Below, piece after piece: positions 18,247 to 27,842 of a stretch of 64,000 bases of DNA. The notes beneath the pieces are model-generated. The model worked only from the letters and a program-made list of their open reading frames with translations, was not told the origin of the DNA and ran no database searches. Every line of letters starts with the position of its first letter. The stretch's first letter is position 1. Source of the DNA: Gammaproteobacteria bacterium (lineage in GTDB: Bacteria > Pseudomonadota > Gammaproteobacteria > Granulosicoccales > Granulosicoccaceae); contig PDPU01000030.1 in assembly GCA_002746645.1 (NCBI GenBank), positions 1 through 64,000 of the forward strand. The letters are read 5' to 3'. Position numbers and translations under genes: made by a program.

Positions 18247-18711
18247 TCACACCCCAGCCATCTCCAGAATCACATGCCAGTGCGCTTCCGACACGGGCTG
18301 GATCGACAGCCTCGCGCCCTTCTTCAGGAGCATCATGCCATCGAGCGCCGGTTCCTCCCTGAGCTGCCGCAGCGAGATCACTTCGGCAAACCGTTGCACG
18401 AGCCTGACGTCAACCATGCACCAGCGTGGATCTTCCTCGGTGGCTTTCGGATCATGGTAACGACTGTCGGGGTCGAGGGCGGTGTGATCGGGATAGGCCT
18501 CCCTGACCACCTCGACGATGCCGACAATGCCCGGCACCTTGCAACTCGAATGATAGAAGAACCCCAGGTCGCTTTTCTTCATCTCGTCACGCATCAGGTT
18601 TCTTGCCTGGTAGTTGCGGATACCATCCCAGGATTCCCGCTTGCCACGGCATGAGTCGAGGTCATCGATGCTGAAAGCGTCAGGTTCGGATTTGAACAGC
18701 CAGTAGTTCAT
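18247..18711 (-). CDS. EVE-domain protein
   Basis: This 154-aa protein is entirely an EVE domain (PUA-like fold, THYN1/YtrB group). It has the N-terminal YWLFKSEPDAFSIDDL, SWDGIRNYQARN, GFFYHSSCKVPGIVGIVEV and WCMVDVRLV segments. EVE domains bind modified bases in RNA or DNA. It is the only gene on this strand here, convergent with tonB, and has no obvious operon partner. Length and motifs are normal. Confidence 0.93.
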   Translation of the reverse strand: MNYWLFKSEPDAFSIDDLDSCRGKRESWDGIRNYQARNLMRDEMKKSDLGFFYHSSCKVPGIVGIVEVVREAYPDHTALDPDSRYHDPKATEEDPRWCMVDVRLVQRFAEVISLRQLREEPALDGMMLLKKGARLSIQPVSEAHWHVILEMAGV

Positions 18712-18874
18712 GATCGCTCCGGAAACTCAGAGCCTGCGAGGCAGGTTCGAGAGCAGGATTCTGCCCGACAACAGGACCAGACAGGCGTCCCGGGCAAACC
18801 TTTTCAACCTCGTCACAAATCTGTCTGATCAATCTGAATTTTCAACCATCACGCACGAATCGCTTGCATTTCCC

Positions 18875-18903
18875 GCGTGTAAATGTTGTCATGACTTACA
18901 CGC
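18875..18903. promoter_or_regulatory. Perfect 8-bp inverted repeat upstream of the oligopeptide transporter
   Basis: GCGTGTAA (18875-18882) and TTACACGC (18896-18903) are perfect inverted repeats with a 13-bp spacer, about 80 bp before the binding-protein start. The geometry suits a regulator operator; a leader hairpin is the alternative. Confidence 0.45.
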
Positions 18904-18980
18904 ACAGACGAAAGCCGTCCGAGCATGCGCTCCAGGGGCCTTCGCTGTCGAACACAATTCAGGCCACCCAGAGGAGAGGC

Positions 18981-20588
18981 ATGTCCACATCAAATGACAG
19001 GATTCTGATCGAAAGCATTGCGGAAGCGGCGCGCAGGGGCAAGGTCAGCCGGCGAGAGTTCATGCAGTTCTCGGTTGCCGCCGGCATCACCGCCACTGCA
19101 GGCTCTGCCCTGTGGACCTCGGAAGTAAGTGCCCAGACACCGAAGAAGGGGGGCACCTTCCGCGTCGGCGTACACAACGGCAACACCTCCGATTCAATGG
19201 ATCCGGGCGCATATCAGGCCATCGGCGAGATCCAGCTCGCACACACATTCCGCAGTTACCTTACTGAAATCACGTCGGAAAACGGGCTCGGCCCCGACAT
19301 GGCGGACGCCTGGGAAACCAACGACGACGCCACCGTCTGGACCTTCCAGTTGAACCCCGATGCCACCTTTCATGACGGTCGCAGCTTTACCGCCAGAGAT
19401 GCCGTCGCCTCGCTGAACCATCATCGCGGGGACGACACCAGTTCGGCCGCGAAAGCGCTGCTTGAAACCGTCAGCGACGTCAAGGCCGACGGCGACCACA
19501 CCCTCATCGTGGAACTTTCCACCGGTGTAGCCGACTTTCCCTGGCTCATGACCGACTACCACCTGGCCATGCTTCCGGCGAAGGAAGACGGCACGGTGGA
19601 GTGGAAAAACTGGACCGGCGCCGGACCTTACAAGATTGTCAGTCACAAGCCGGGTGTGACCACCTCGATGGTGCGTCACGACGGCTGGCACCGTGAAGGC
19701 GCCTACTTCGACGCCGTGGAATTCACCTACATCAACGACCCGAACGCACGTCAGACCGCGTTGATGACGGGTGACGTGGATTCGATCACCTCCCCGGATC
19801 TCAAGACGCTCTCCCTTCTCCAACGCAACAAGGACATTGCCATCGACAACACGCCGAGTGGCTCCGCCCTGACCTTCCCGATGTTCGCCGACGTCGATCC
19901 CTACACCGACGTGCACGTGCGTCTTGCGATGAAGCACGCCATCAATCGTCAGGAACTCATCGACAAGACCATGTTCGGTACCGGCACCGTAGCCAACGAC
20001 GTGCACGTCTCCTCGAACATGCCCTACTACGCCGAACTCGAGCAGACGCCCTACGATCCCGACAAGGCGAAGTTCCATCTCGGGAAAGCCGGCCTCGACA
20101 AACTCAAGGTCGACCTCTCGACAAGCGACAGCGTGTACCCGAGTGCGGTCGACATGTGCACGCTCTTCGCCGAGCACGCCAGGCCTGCGGGCATCACCAT
20201 CAATGTGGTACGTGAACCCGCCGACGGCTACTGGTCGAATGTCTGGCTGAAGAAACCCTTCTGTTTCGTGAAGTGGGGTGCTCGGCCGACGCCCGACAAC
20301 ATCTTCTCGCTCGCCTACGCAAGCGACGTGGTGTGGAACGAGAGCCACTGGAGCAACGCGCGCTTCGACGAACTGCTCGAACAGGCCCGCGCCGAACTCG
20401 ACGACGACCTTCGCACCGAGATGTATGCGGAAATGCAGCAGCTGGCGAAGGACGATGGCAGCACCGTCATCCCCGCTTTCGTGAACTTCGTCTGTGCACG
20501 CAACGCCAAAGTCATGCATGGCCCTTCCGTGGCGGCAAGCTGGGAGAACGACGGCGCACGTGCCGCGCATCGATGGTGGTTTGCCTGA
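18981..20588 (+). CDS. Oligopeptide-type ABC transporter substrate-binding protein (Tat signal)
   Basis: The 535-aa binding protein belongs to the SBP_bac_5 (DppA/OppA) family. The start at 18981 has AGGAGAGG just upstream; longer in-frame starts have none. The leader carries a twin-arginine motif (SRREFMQFS) and a cleavage-like site after SAQ. The mature part has FRVGVHNGNTSDSMDPG, TYINDPNARQTALMTGDVD and the typical VRLAMKHAINRQELID helix. It delivers peptides or another solute to the permeases encoded downstream. The substrate cannot be read from the sequence; amines, opines and peptides are all known for the family. Confidence 0.9.
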   Translation: MSTSNDRILIESIAEAARRGKVSRREFMQFSVAAGITATAGSALWTSEVSAQTPKKGGTFRVGVHNGNTSDSMDPGAYQAIGEIQLAHTFRSYLTEITSENGLGPDMADAWETNDDATVWTFQLNPDATFHDGRSFTARDAVASLNHHRGDDTSSAAKALLETVSDVKADGDHTLIVELSTGVADFPWLMTDYHLAMLPAKEDGTVEWKNWTGAGPYKIVSHKPGVTTSMVRHDGWHREGAYFDAVEFTYINDPNARQTALMTGDVDSITSPDLKTLSLLQRNKDIAIDNTPSGSALTFPMFADVDPYTDVHVRLAMKHAINRQELIDKTMFGTGTVANDVHVSSNMPYYAELEQTPYDPDKAKFHLGKAGLDKLKVDLSTSDSVYPSAVDMCTLFAEHARPAGITINVVREPADGYWSNVWLKKPFCFVKWGARPTPDNIFSLAYASDVVWNESHWSNARFDELLEQARAELDDDLRTEMYAEMQQLAKDDGSTVIPAFVNFVCARNAKVMHGPSVAASWENDGARAAHRWWFA

Positions 20589-20644
20589 ATCTGACGACTC
20601 CGGACTCGCCTGTCCTGCTTCATCCATCGTCACCGAACCCGCCA

Positions 20645-20690
20645 GCGGCAGGAGCGGCGTGCGCTGCGTCCACCGCTGCCCGACTGCCGC
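20645..20690 (+). terminator. GC-rich stem-loop between binding-protein and permease genes
   Basis: GCGGCAG (20645-20651) pairs with CTGCCGC (20684-20690), and AGCGG (20653-20657) with CCGCT (20673-20677), giving a two-part stem. There is no T run. In a 283-bp gap within a transporter operon, such a structure usually trims or stabilises mRNA so the binding protein is made in excess. The rest of the gap holds no gene I can support. Confidence 0.4.
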
Positions 20691-20871
20691 CGCGGCAATA
20701 ACGGGAGTTCCTCATCGCAGGTTTCCGATGTGGAAATGCCGCCTTACCAAAACCTGCATCCGATCTGCCCGCAGCAATGCAATGCAATCCGAATCCTGCG
20801 GGCCACTCAATGTCTTCAGGGAGATGACACATGAAACACGTCCGAGCTGTTGCTGACGCGGGGAGCCGCAC

Positions 20872-21828
20872 ATGAGCGATATCCTTTCCATCGTGGCGAA
20901 GCGGCTCGGTTTCGGGCTCGTGACACTGTTCGCCGTCTCCATCATCATCTTCGGCGCCGTCGAACTGCTGCCGGGCGACCTTGCCGAAGAGATACTCGGC
21001 CAGGGCGCCACTGCGGAAACGGTGGCCAACATGCGTGTCGAACTCGGACTCGACCGACCGGCTCCCGTACGCTACGTCGAATGGCTCACGAACGCGTTCC
21101 GTGGCGACTTCGGCACTTCGCTTGCCAGCGGCCAGAACGTGACTGCCATGATCGCACCGCGCCTTGCCAACACGCTCTTCCTCGCGCTCTATGCCGCGGC
21201 GATTGCCGTACCCCTGGCATTGATTCTCGGCGTGCTGGCAGCACTGTACAGAAATTCTGTCTTTGACCGCGTCACCAACGTCGCCACACTCACGTCGATC
21301 TCCTCCCCGGAGTTCTTCGTCGGCTACATCCTGGTGCTGTTCCTCGCGGTGAAATACCCGATCTTCCCGGCGCTCGCGAACGTCTCGGCCGAAACACCCT
21401 TCTTCGAGCGCCTCGAACGTCTCTTCCTGCCGGCAATGACCATGGTTCTGGTTGTTACCGCTCACATGATGCGCATGACCCGGGCTTCGATCATCAACCT
21501 CCTCGCCTCTCCCTACATCGAAATGGCTCGCCTCAAGGGCGTGCCGCAGTCACGCGTCATCACGCATCACGCCCTGCCCAACGCCTGGGCGCCGATCATC
21601 AACGTCATCGCCCTGAACCTTGCCTACCTCATCACCGGAGTGGTGCTGGTCGAAGTGGTTTTCGTGTACCCGGGCATCGGTCAGCTTCTGGTGGACAGCG
21701 TGACCAAACGCGACTTCCCGGTGGTGCAGGCCTGCTGTCTGATCTTCGCCGTGACCTACATTCTTCTCAACCTGCTGGCAGACGTCGGAGCGATTCTCTC
21801 GAATCCGCGTCTCAGGCACCCGAAGTAA
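20872..21828 (+). CDS. Oligopeptide-type ABC permease (DppB-like)
   Basis: The 318-aa permease has six membrane helices. An N-terminal LGFGLVTLFAVSIIIFGAVELLPGD precedes the large periplasmic loop, and the EAA-type ATPase-contact motif lies at YIEMARLKGVPQSRVITHHALPNAW. GGGGAGC precedes the ATG. It heterodimerises with the product of the next gene. Length and motifs are normal for DppB. Confidence 0.92.
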   Translation: MSDILSIVAKRLGFGLVTLFAVSIIIFGAVELLPGDLAEEILGQGATAETVANMRVELGLDRPAPVRYVEWLTNAFRGDFGTSLASGQNVTAMIAPRLANTLFLALYAAAIAVPLALILGVLAALYRNSVFDRVTNVATLTSISSPEFFVGYILVLFLAVKYPIFPALANVSAETPFFERLERLFLPAMTMVLVVTAHMMRMTRASIINLLASPYIEMARLKGVPQSRVITHHALPNAWAPIINVIALNLAYLITGVVLVEVVFVYPGIGQLLVDSVTKRDFPVVQACCLIFAVTYILLNLLADVGAILSNPRLRHPK

Positions 21829-21841
21829 GGGAGGACGGAAC

Positions 21842-22903
21842 ATGAACACATTCAGCATCGTCTATTTCGCCTTCCTGCTCACCATCACCTGTGCAGCGGC
21901 CTGGTTCAAGCACCGATCGGCCTTCCTCGTGCTGTTCTTCCTCACCATGCTTTCGTTGCTGGTGGGGCTGTTCGCGGGTTCGACAGGTCTCATCTACATC
22001 GCCGTCGTCGCCGGCATCCTCGCAGCCGCCGCAGGCATTGCCTACATCTTCCGCGAGTTTCTCGTCATCATCCTCAAGGGCGAAGCCTCGAAAGCAATGC
22101 AGACTGCACCGCTCACGGCCAGTTTCGGCCTGTTCGTGATTCTCGTCTATGCCATCGCCGCGATCTTTGCTCCGTGGATCGCTCCCTACGGCGAATCGGA
22201 AGTGGTCGGCACGACCTATCAGGCACCCGATGCCAACATGCTGCTCGGCGGCGATCAGCTCGGTCGCGACATGTTCAGCCGCATCATCTACGGCGCCAGA
22301 AACACGGTCGGCCTCTCGATCGCCACCACCATTCTCGCCTTCCTCATGGGCACGAGCCTCGGACTCTTCGCGGCGGTGAAAGGTGGCTGGATCGATCAGG
22401 TACTCGGTCGCATCGTCGATACCGTCATGGCGATTCCATCGCTGATCTTCGCGCTGCTGCTGCTGAGCATCTACGGCACCTCTTCGATCAGCCTGATTCT
22501 CGTCATCGCCTTCATCTACACGCCGCTGGTCTTCCGACTGTCCAGATCCGTCGCGGGGAACATCGTGGTCATGGACTACATCGAGGCGGCACGCATTCGT
22601 GGCGAGAGTTCCTGGCGACTGATCTTCGACGAGATCCTGCCGAATGCCCTCGCACCGCTCATCGCGGAATTCGGTCTGCGTTTCTGCTTCGTGTTCCTGC
22701 TAGTCGCGGGCCTCTCCTTCCTCGGTCTGGGCATTCAGCCACCGACTGCAGACTGGGGTTCGATGGTGCGCGAAAACGCGACGCTCATTTCCTTCGGCGA
22801 AGTCATTCCGCTGATACCCGCCGGGGCCATCGCCCTCCTTACCGTGGCGGTGAACTTCGTGGTTGACTGGTTGCTGTATCGCTCTTCGGGACTGAAGGTG
22901 TAG
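21842..22903 (+). CDS. Oligopeptide-type ABC permease (DppC-like) with extra N-terminal helices
   Basis: The 353-aa permease includes [21 protein letters not shown] and the EAA motif [25 protein letters not shown]. It is about 50-60 residues longer than typical DppC. The extra part is an N-terminal hydrophobic block (residues 1-75) with two or three helices before the usual first one. AGGGAGG lies just before the ATG, so the long start is real. Its partner is the DppB-like permease 13 bp upstream. Confidence 0.9.
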   Translation: MNTFSIVYFAFLLTITCAAAWFKHRSAFLVLFFLTMLSLLVGLFAGSTGLIYIAVVAGILAAAAGIAYIFREFLVIILKGEASKAMQTAPLTASFGLFVILVYAIAAIFAPWIAPYGESEVVGTTYQAPDANMLLGGDQLGRDMFSRIIYGARNTVGLSIATTILAFLMGTSLGLFAAVKGGWIDQVLGRIVDTVMAIPSLIFALLLLSIYGTSSISLILVIAFIYTPLVFRLSRSVAGNIVVMDYIEAARIRGESSWRLIFDEILPNALAPLIAEFGLRFCFVFLLVAGLSFLGLGIQPPTADWGSMVRENATLISFGEVIPLIPAGAIALLTVAVNFVVDWLLYRSSGLKV

Positions 22904-22946
22904 TCATCACCACGGCACCCCGAAACACTGGAACGGAAACACCGAC

Positions 22947-24608
22947 ATGAGCGTAGACAAGAAAGACATACTCCTGAAGATCCGTGACCTGCACATCGAG
23001 GCGCGCGTCGATGTCGACGAGTGGGCCGAGATCGTTCACGGCATCGATCTCACACTGCATCGCGGCGAAGTGCTCGGCCTCATCGGCGAATCGGGTGCGG
23101 GGAAGTCCACCATCGGTCTGGCCGCGATGGGTTTTGCACGCGATGGCTGCCGCATCTCGGGCGGCTCGATCGAATTCGACGGCATCGAGCTCACCTCCAC
23201 CCCACGCGCCGATCTCCGCTCGTTGCGCGGCTCGCGCATTGCCTACGTGGCGCAGTCGGCCGCAGCCTCGTTCAACCCGGCACACAGGATCATCGACCAG
23301 CATACCGAGGCACCGATCCAGTACCGCATGCGCAAGCGCACCGAGAGCCAGGAAGATGCGGTGGAACTCTATCGGCGCCTGCAGCTACCGAACCCCGACG
23401 AGATCGGCTTTCGCTACCCGCACCAGGTATCGGGCGGGCAGTTGCAACGCGCCATGACGGCCATGGCCATGGCCTGCCGCCCCGACCTCATCATCTTCGA
23501 CGAACCCACCACGGCCCTTGACGTGACCACGCAGATCGAGGTGCTGGCGGCCATTCGCGACATCGTCGATCAGTTCCACACCGCCGCCATCTACATCACG
23601 CACGACCTTGCCGTCGTTGCGCAGATGGCCGACACCATCAAGGTGCTGCTGAGGGGGAACGAGATCGAGGAAGCCGATACCGAAACCATGCTCAACTCGC
23701 CGAAGGAGGAGTACACCAGGTCGCTCTGGTCGGTGCGGGACTTCCGGCGCGAACAGATGCCGCCACCTGCTGCAGATGATGTGCCGGTGTTGTCGGTGAA
23801 GAACGTCACCGCTTCCTACGACGGCAAGACCGACATTCTTCACGACGTGTCGTTCGAGATCCATCGCGGACGTACCGTCGCGGTGGTCGGTGAGTCGGGT
23901 TCGGGCAAGTCCACCGTCGCGCGCTGCATCACGGGGCTGCTGCCACCGAGTGCCGGCAGTGTGGAACTGAGCGGCGTACCGTTGCCCGATCGTTACCAGA
24001 AACGCACGCACGAGCAGCTTCAGAAGGTGCAGATGATCTACCAGATGGCCGATACGGCGCTGAACCCGAAGAAAAGGATCAGCGAGATCATCGGCCGCCC
24101 GGCGCAGCTCTTCAAGAAACTTCGCGGTGCGGCACTGAAGAAGCGCGTCGACGAGTTGCTCGACATGATCGAGTTGCAGCCTTCGCAGTACTACGACCGC
24201 TACCCCTCGGAACTTTCGGGCGGACAGTTGCAGCGTGTCGGCATTGCGCGAGCGCTCGCAGCCGACCCCGAGTTCATCATCTGCGATGAAGTGACGAGCG
24301 CACTCGATCAGCTCGTGGCCGAAGGCATCCTGCGTCTTCTCGATCGCCTGCAGAAGGATCTCGACCTCTCCTACATGTTCATCACCCACGACCTCGCCAC
24401 CGTGCGTGCCATCGCCGACTGGGTCGTGGTCATGCAGCAGGGCAAGGTGGTCGAACAGGGGCCGAAGGACGAGATGTTCCGCCCGCCACATCACCCCTAT
24501 ACCGATCTCTTGCTCTCGTCGGTACCGGAGATGGATCCGGACTGGCTCACCACGCTGCTTGAAGAAAGAGGCACCAACGAGAACGTGATACAGCCGGCGG
24601 GCAACTGA
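22947..24608 (+). CDS. Fused dual ABC ATPase (DppD-DppF type)
   Basis: This 553-aa protein carries both ATPases of the transporter in one chain. The first half has [25 protein letters not shown] and [11 protein letters not shown]. The second half (from about residue 285) has [24 protein letters not shown] and [11 protein letters not shown]. Each ends in an oligopeptide-type C-terminal tail, the second with [13 protein letters not shown]. It completes the five-component importer. The 3' end is partly duplicated just past the stop. Confidence 0.93.
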   Translation: MSVDKKDILLKIRDLHIEARVDVDEWAEIVHGIDLTLHRGEVLGLIGESGAGKSTIGLAAMGFARDGCRISGGSIEFDGIELTSTPRADLRSLRGSRIAYVAQSAAASFNPAHRIIDQHTEAPIQYRMRKRTESQEDAVELYRRLQLPNPDEIGFRYPHQVSGGQLQRAMTAMAMACRPDLIIFDEPTTALDVTTQIEVLAAIRDIVDQFHTAAIYITHDLAVVAQMADTIKVLLRGNEIEEADTETMLNSPKEEYTRSLWSVRDFRREQMPPPAADDVPVLSVKNVTASYDGKTDILHDVSFEIHRGRTVAVVGESGSGKSTVARCITGLLPPSAGSVELSGVPLPDRYQKRTHEQLQKVQMIYQMADTALNPKKRISEIIGRPAQLFKKLRGAALKKRVDELLDMIELQPSQYYDRYPSELSGGQLQRVGIARALAADPEFIICDEVTSALDQLVAEGILRLLDRLQKDLDLSYMFITHDLATVRAIADWVVVMQQGKVVEQGPKDEMFRPPHHPYTDLLLSSVPEMDPDWLTTLLEERGTNENVIQPAGN

Positions 24609-24650
24609 CACGGCAGCAACGAGAACGCGATGCAGCCGACGAGCACTCGA
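24570..24650. repeat. 42-bp offset duplication of the ATPase gene 3' end
   Basis: About 39 bp around AACGAGAACGTGATACAGCC (24570-24608, ending at the stop) reappear with roughly 80% identity at 24612-24650. This is a tandem duplication just past the gene end, in the gap between two convergent operons. Confidence 0.6.
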
Positions 24651-24694
24651 TGCGGCGGCGGCCGATACCGGTTCACGCCGTCGTCATCCTGACA

Positions 24695-26212
24695 TCAGCG
24701 CGGCGCACCCACGAAACGCCCGACCTGCGGCGGCTGCGGAACAGCGGCGTGCTGCGCGGCCAGACTGCGGATCCGCTCGGCAACCTCGGGTTCCGGCTCG
24801 CTGCTTCTTCGTGCATTCATGTCCATGTGCAGCATGAGTGACTCCATGGTCGCGGCAAGCTCACCGTTCTCGTCGAGAATGCAGTGCAGGAGTTGCAGCT
24901 TCTTCCCTTCGCCCTTCAGGAGTTGCGAGGTCACCTTCACCCGCTCACCGGCGTGCAGTTCCCTGAGGTAGCAGAGGTGGTTCTCTGCCGTGAAGTAACT
25001 CTTGCCACTGGTCACATAACCAGCATCGGCACCGACCAGTTCCATGAAGCGATCATTGGCCTGAGCACCGAGAGCCAGATACCAGGTTTCGTTCATGTGA
25101 CCGTTGTAGTCGGTCCAGGTGGACGGTATCACGCGCTCGACGGTGACGGGCAGGGAGACCCCCGCACCGGCGTGTCCGCCATCGGCACTAGCCGCGCTAC
25201 CCGCGCTGCCCGCACTACCCACGTCTCCCGCATCACGAGCGTTCGCCAGTACCGACTCATGCGCGATCACACTCGAACCCGCGCCGCTGCCTGTGTGCCT
25301 GAGCGCGCGAATGATGCCGACGAGGTTGTCATCGCGGCGGCGTTCGAGTTCACGAATGCTCATGTGCCCCGATTGCGCATCGGACTGGCTCGCGATCAGT
25401 TCGACGAGTTCGTCATTGAACTCGGGCACATCCATGAGCCGTGTCCAGGGCCATTCGAGTGCCGGACCGAACTGGGCCATGAAATGCCGCATGCCGGCTT
25501 CACCACCGGCCACGCGATAGGTTTCGAAGAGGCCCATCTGCGCCCAGCGAAGGCCGAAACCGTAACGGATGGCGTCATCGAGTTCCTCGGTGGTACAGAT
25601 TCCGTCGCTGACCAGCCACAGCGACTCGCGCCATACCGCCTCGAGCAGACGATCGGCAATGTGCGCGTCGATTTCCTTCCGAACCACGAGCGGCTTCATG
25701 CCGATACCGGTGAGAATGTCGCCGGCACGTTCAACCATTGCCGATGCATTTGCCGCGGTAGGCACCAGTTCCACCAGTGGCAGAAGATAGACCGGGTTGA
25801 AGGGATGGGCAACCATGACGCGACCATCGCCATTTACACCAGACTGCAACTCCGACGGTCTGAAACCCGACGTGGACGAGGCGATGATGGCATCGTCCGG
25901 CGCGTGCTTCACCACATCCGCAAGCACCTTGTGCTTGAGGTCGAGACGCTCGGGCGCACTCTCCTGAATCCAGGCACAGCCGGCCAGAGCTTCTTCCAGG
26001 GAATCGTGAAAGACGAGTTGCCCTTCCTCCGGCAAGGCCATGTCGTAGAGCGCGGGCAGGGAACGGCGGGCATTGACGAGCACTTCGCCGATCTTGCGAT
26101 CTGCTTCAGGATCCGGGTCGAAGACGGCAACATCCCAACCATTGAGAAGAAATCGGGCGGCCCATCCGCCGCCAATGACACCACCACCGATGATCGCTGC
26201 TTTCTGACTCAT
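24695..26212 (-). CDS. L-carnitine 3-dehydrogenase fused to betainyl-CoA thioesterase
   Basis: The 505-aa fusion has an N-terminal 3-hydroxyacyl-CoA-dehydrogenase-type domain with NAD loop AAIIGGGVIGGGWAARFL, VMVAHPFNPVYLLPLVE and a helical C-terminal half. This is the carnitine dehydrogenase type that oxidises L-carnitine to 3-dehydrocarnitine. A Gly/Ser/Ala linker (about 330-355) leads to a hotdog thioesterase (TWTDYNGHMNETWYL, LHAGERVKVTSQLL), which releases glycine betaine from betainyl-CoA. This fusion is known from rhizobial carnitine degradation. The start at 26212 is preferred over a TTG ten codons upstream. It is separated from the rest of the operon by an opposite-strand ATPase gene. 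Confidence 0.92.
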   Translation of the reverse strand: MSQKAAIIGGGVIGGGWAARFLLNGWDVAVFDPDPEADRKIGEVLVNARRSLPALYDMALPEEGQLVFHDSLEEALAGCAWIQESAPERLDLKHKVLADVVKHAPDDAIIASSTSGFRPSELQSGVNGDGRVMVAHPFNPVYLLPLVELVPTAANASAMVERAGDILTGIGMKPLVVRKEIDAHIADRLLEAVWRESLWLVSDGICTTEELDDAIRYGFGLRWAQMGLFETYRVAGGEAGMRHFMAQFGPALEWPWTRLMDVPEFNDELVELIASQSDAQSGHMSIRELERRRDDNLVGIIRALRHTGSGAGSSVIAHESVLANARDAGDVGSAGSAGSAASADGGHAGAGVSLPVTVERVIPSTWTDYNGHMNETWYLALGAQANDRFMELVGADAGYVTSGKSYFTAENHLCYLRELHAGERVKVTSQLLKGEGKKLQLLHCILDENGELAATMESLMLHMDMNARRSSEPEPEVAERIRSLAAQHAAVPQPPQVGRFVGAPR

Positions 26213-26311
26213 GTTCCTCGTGACTCCAGTTGCTGTTGTCAATATATTTGCTTTATAAACAATACGTTGTGCCCGTTCAGTTTTTGAGCTAACTTACATC
26301 GAGCTGAATCG
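26213..26311. promoter_or_regulatory. AT-rich divergent intergenic segment
   Basis: The stretch around 26240-26275 (TTTATAAACAATACGTTGTG and nearby) is far more AT-rich than its surroundings. It lies between the carnitine dehydrogenase gene and the opposite-strand ATPase gene, so it probably holds the promoter of one or both. I cannot assign boxes with confidence. Confidence 0.35.
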
Positions 26312-26487
26312 GATGCGCGATTGGACGGCTCCAGATGCGCGATTGGACGGCCTCAGATGCGCGATTGGACGGCTCCAGATGCGCGATTGGACGGCCTCAG
26401 ATACGCGATCGGACAGCTTCAGATGCGCGATTGGACGACCCTGAATGCACGAACGGACTACTCCATACACGTGAGCGGACAACCTGC
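26312..26487. repeat. 22-bp tandem repeat array, about eight copies
   Basis: Units start every 22 bp from 26312 (GATGCGCGATTGGACGGCTC plus two bases). The first four alternate between CTCCA and CCTCA endings, giving a 44-bp higher-order period; copies five to eight are increasingly diverged. There are no spacers, so it is not a CRISPR. The array lies upstream of the ATPase gene and can be read through in frame, but the ribosome would start downstream at 26554. Two turns of helix per unit would put repeated sites on one face of the DNA. Confidence 0.93.
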
Positions 26488-26553
26488 AGCAACTGCATGC
26501 GCCCTCGCAGGCCAACGCAACAGACAGTCATTCTGTTTCCACACGACATTTTC

Positions 26554-27819
26554 ATGAATTCACCAACCGTAATCCAGAGACATGCGGCTCAGCCGGTACT
26601 CGATGCGATGACGGACACTCGTATCATCGCACTGGTCGGGCCGCGACAGTCCGGCAAGACCACGCTGTCGCAGTTGATTGCCGACCAACACCAGCTGACC
26701 TACCTGACACTCGACAACAGCCAGACACGACGCACCGCGTTGGATGATCCGACGGGACTCATCAGAAGCTCGGGCGATGCCGTCATTGACGAGATTCAGC
26801 GTGCTCCCGAATTGATACTGACCCTCAAACAGCTTGTCGATCATGACAATCGCCCCGGTCAATTCCTGATTACCGGCTCTGTGGATCTGTTCCGCGGTAC
26901 GGTATCGCCGGATTCTCTCGCAGGCCGGGTCGAAGCCATCGAACTGCTCCCGCTGAGCCAGGCAGAGATGGAAAACCTGCCCCCGAGCGACTTTGTCGAG
27001 CGTGCTTTCAGAAACGATTTCATTTCCTGGAAAGACACCGGACCGACCAGCGACCTGCTGAAGCGAATCGTTACCGGCGGCTATCCGGAAGCGGTAGCTC
27101 GATCCAGCCCGAACCGCCGACAGAAATGGCTGAAGGCCTACGCGCATGCACTCTCCACTCGTGACATTCAGGATCTCTCCTCGGTAGACAAGACCGATGA
27201 ACTTTCCAGCCTGCTGGAACATGCTGCGCTGGCATCCGGTCAGTTGCTCAACTATTCCTCCATCGCTTCAGCACTCGGCGTCAACCGAAGTACCGTCGAA
27301 CGCTGGCTGGTACTGCTCGAACAAATGTTCATACTCCGTCGCGTTCGAGCCTGGCACCGCAACGAATCACGACGACTGATCAAGACACCAAAACTCCATT
27401 TCCTCGATTCCGGGTTGCTGTGCGCTCTCAGGAACCTCTCCGTGGAGGACATACGCACCGATCGGAATCGGCTCGGAGACGTCCTCGAAAGTTTCGTCTA
27501 CAGCGAGCTTCTCAAGATGATCAGCCTGATGTCGGGCACCATCCGCATCAGTCACTACCGTGACAAGGCCCAAAATGAAATCGATTTCGTTCTCGAACAG
27601 GCGGGGAAACTCGTGGGCATCGAGGTCAAGTCGACGGCATCGCTCAAGCCGGCACACTTCAACGGACTCAGGCAACTCCGGGAAGCGACCGGCTCCGCCT
27701 TCGTGTCAGGCATCATCCTCCATGACGGTGATCGCATACAGCGCTTCGACGAAAACCTGTACGGCATGCCGATGGACCAGCTCTGGAGTCCCGGTACGGA
27801 AACACCGGACTCCGCATAG
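26554..27819 (+). CDS. AAA ATPase with DUF4143 C-terminal domain
   Basis: The 421-aa protein has an N-terminal AAA module with Walker A GPRQSGKTT and Walker B AVIDEIQRAPEL. A winged-helix-like middle (ALGVNRSTVERWLVLLEQMFILRRV) precedes a DUF4143 end with NEIDFVLEQAGKLVGIEVKS, which resembles a PD-(D/E)XK nuclease core. The family is widespread and sporadically distributed; its function is unclear. The start at 26554 is preferred because upstream in-frame ATGs read through the tandem repeat. It is transcribed against the carnitine genes on both sides, which suggests insertion into that operon. Confidence 0.88.
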   Translation: MNSPTVIQRHAAQPVLDAMTDTRIIALVGPRQSGKTTLSQLIADQHQLTYLTLDNSQTRRTALDDPTGLIRSSGDAVIDEIQRAPELILTLKQLVDHDNRPGQFLITGSVDLFRGTVSPDSLAGRVEAIELLPLSQAEMENLPPSDFVERAFRNDFISWKDTGPTSDLLKRIVTGGYPEAVARSSPNRRQKWLKAYAHALSTRDIQDLSSVDKTDELSSLLEHAALASGQLLNYSSIASALGVNRSTVERWLVLLEQMFILRRVRAWHRNESRRLIKTPKLHFLDSGLLCALRNLSVEDIRTDRNRLGDVLESFVYSELLKMISLMSGTIRISHYRDKAQNEIDFVLEQAGKLVGIEVKSTASLKPAHFNGLRQLREATGSAFVSGIILHDGDRIQRFDENLYGMPMDQLWSPGTETPDSA

Positions 27820-27842
27820 CAGCGAATCGGCATCGGCATCGC

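Noticed and set aside
19194..20633. Minus-strand 479-aa ORF opposite the binding-protein gene
   Set aside because: His/Val/Gly-rich shadow with no motifs; the plus strand is a complete SBP_bac_5 protein.
26312..26487. CRISPR-like array
   Set aside because: The 22-bp units are directly adjacent with no spacers and decay gradually, and no cas gene is in the window.
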